This document shows, piece after piece, positions 5,414 through 5,529 of a stretch of DNA of 5,529 nucleotides. How positions within the stretch are numbered: position 1 is the first letter of the stretch; each line of letters starts with the position of its first letter. The stretch spans positions 1 to 5,529 of the forward strand of contig QMPG01000232.1 of the NCBI GenBank assembly GCA_003648455.1, read 5' to 3'. The translations under genes and the position numbers were made by a program. The notes beneath the pieces were generated by a model. That model had not been told where the DNA came from. It saw only the letters and a program-made list of their open reading frames with translations, and did not search any database. This stretch comes from Bacteroidota bacterium. Its GTDB lineage: Bacteria; Bacteroidota; Bacteroidia; Bacteroidales; B39-G9.

Positions 5414-5440
5414 ACTCCAAAAAGCGTTTCTCGTCATTGC
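5414..5440. repeat. Diverged single arm of the palindromic repeat family
   Basis: These 27 bases match 4436-4462, the left arm of the complete element, at 23 of 27 positions without gaps, starting ACTCC and ending TCGTCATTGC. Similarity stops after TTGC and no matching right arm is found before the window end. It is therefore a truncated or decayed copy, located 30 bases upstream of the LolA-like start codon. Confidence 0.6.
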
Positions 5441-5529
5441 CTTTAGATTTGCAAAGTAAAAAATATTTATAAATTAAAGCAATAATATTAAAAAAAGGTG
5501 TTCTATTGTGAATTAATAATTTTTTAAAT

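Overview
The window is AT-rich and most likely comes from a member of the Bacteroidota. This rests on gene content (a LolA-like secreted protein and a membrane-anchored metallophosphoesterase), on main genes without clear Shine-Dalgarno sites, and on upstream matches to the Bacteroidota -7 element TAnnTTTG. No rRNA, tRNA or marker gene fixes the taxon.

Layout. Bases 1-140 are a leader region with a possible promoter and a small hairpin. At 141-1073 (+) lies an unrecognised cytoplasmic protein built from two 150-residue repeats, each looking like a pair of OB/S1-like units. A 245-base gap (1074-1318) holds a plausible promoter. At 1319-2938 (+) lies an asparagine-synthase-like ATP-dependent ligase that lacks the catalytic N-terminal Cys of the glutaminase domain. 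Nine bases after its stop is a possible 22-codon reading frame (2948-3016) with the clearest Shine-Dalgarno site in the window. The convergent gap up to 3151 contains an AT-only hairpin. On the minus strand, 3151-4380 encodes a four-helix membrane metallophosphoesterase whose last codons and stop form a perfect 10-bp hairpin. The gap 4381-4652 is largely occupied by an imperfect palindromic repeat element (4437-4561) flanked by a 16/17-base direct repeat. At 4653-5384 (-) lies a secreted LolA-like protein. Downstream, at 5414-5440, is a single diverged arm of the same repeat family.

How it fits together. The minus-strand genes look like ordinary cell-envelope genes. The two plus-strand genes are poorer in GC (sampled 60-base lines give roughly 12-30% G+C, against roughly 28-48% in the LolA-like gene) and look like accessory DNA. 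The most speculative idea is that the Cys-less asparagine-synthase-like enzyme acts on a small peptide, possibly the 22-residue one beside it. No protease, leader-binding protein or transporter is visible, so this is only a hypothesis.
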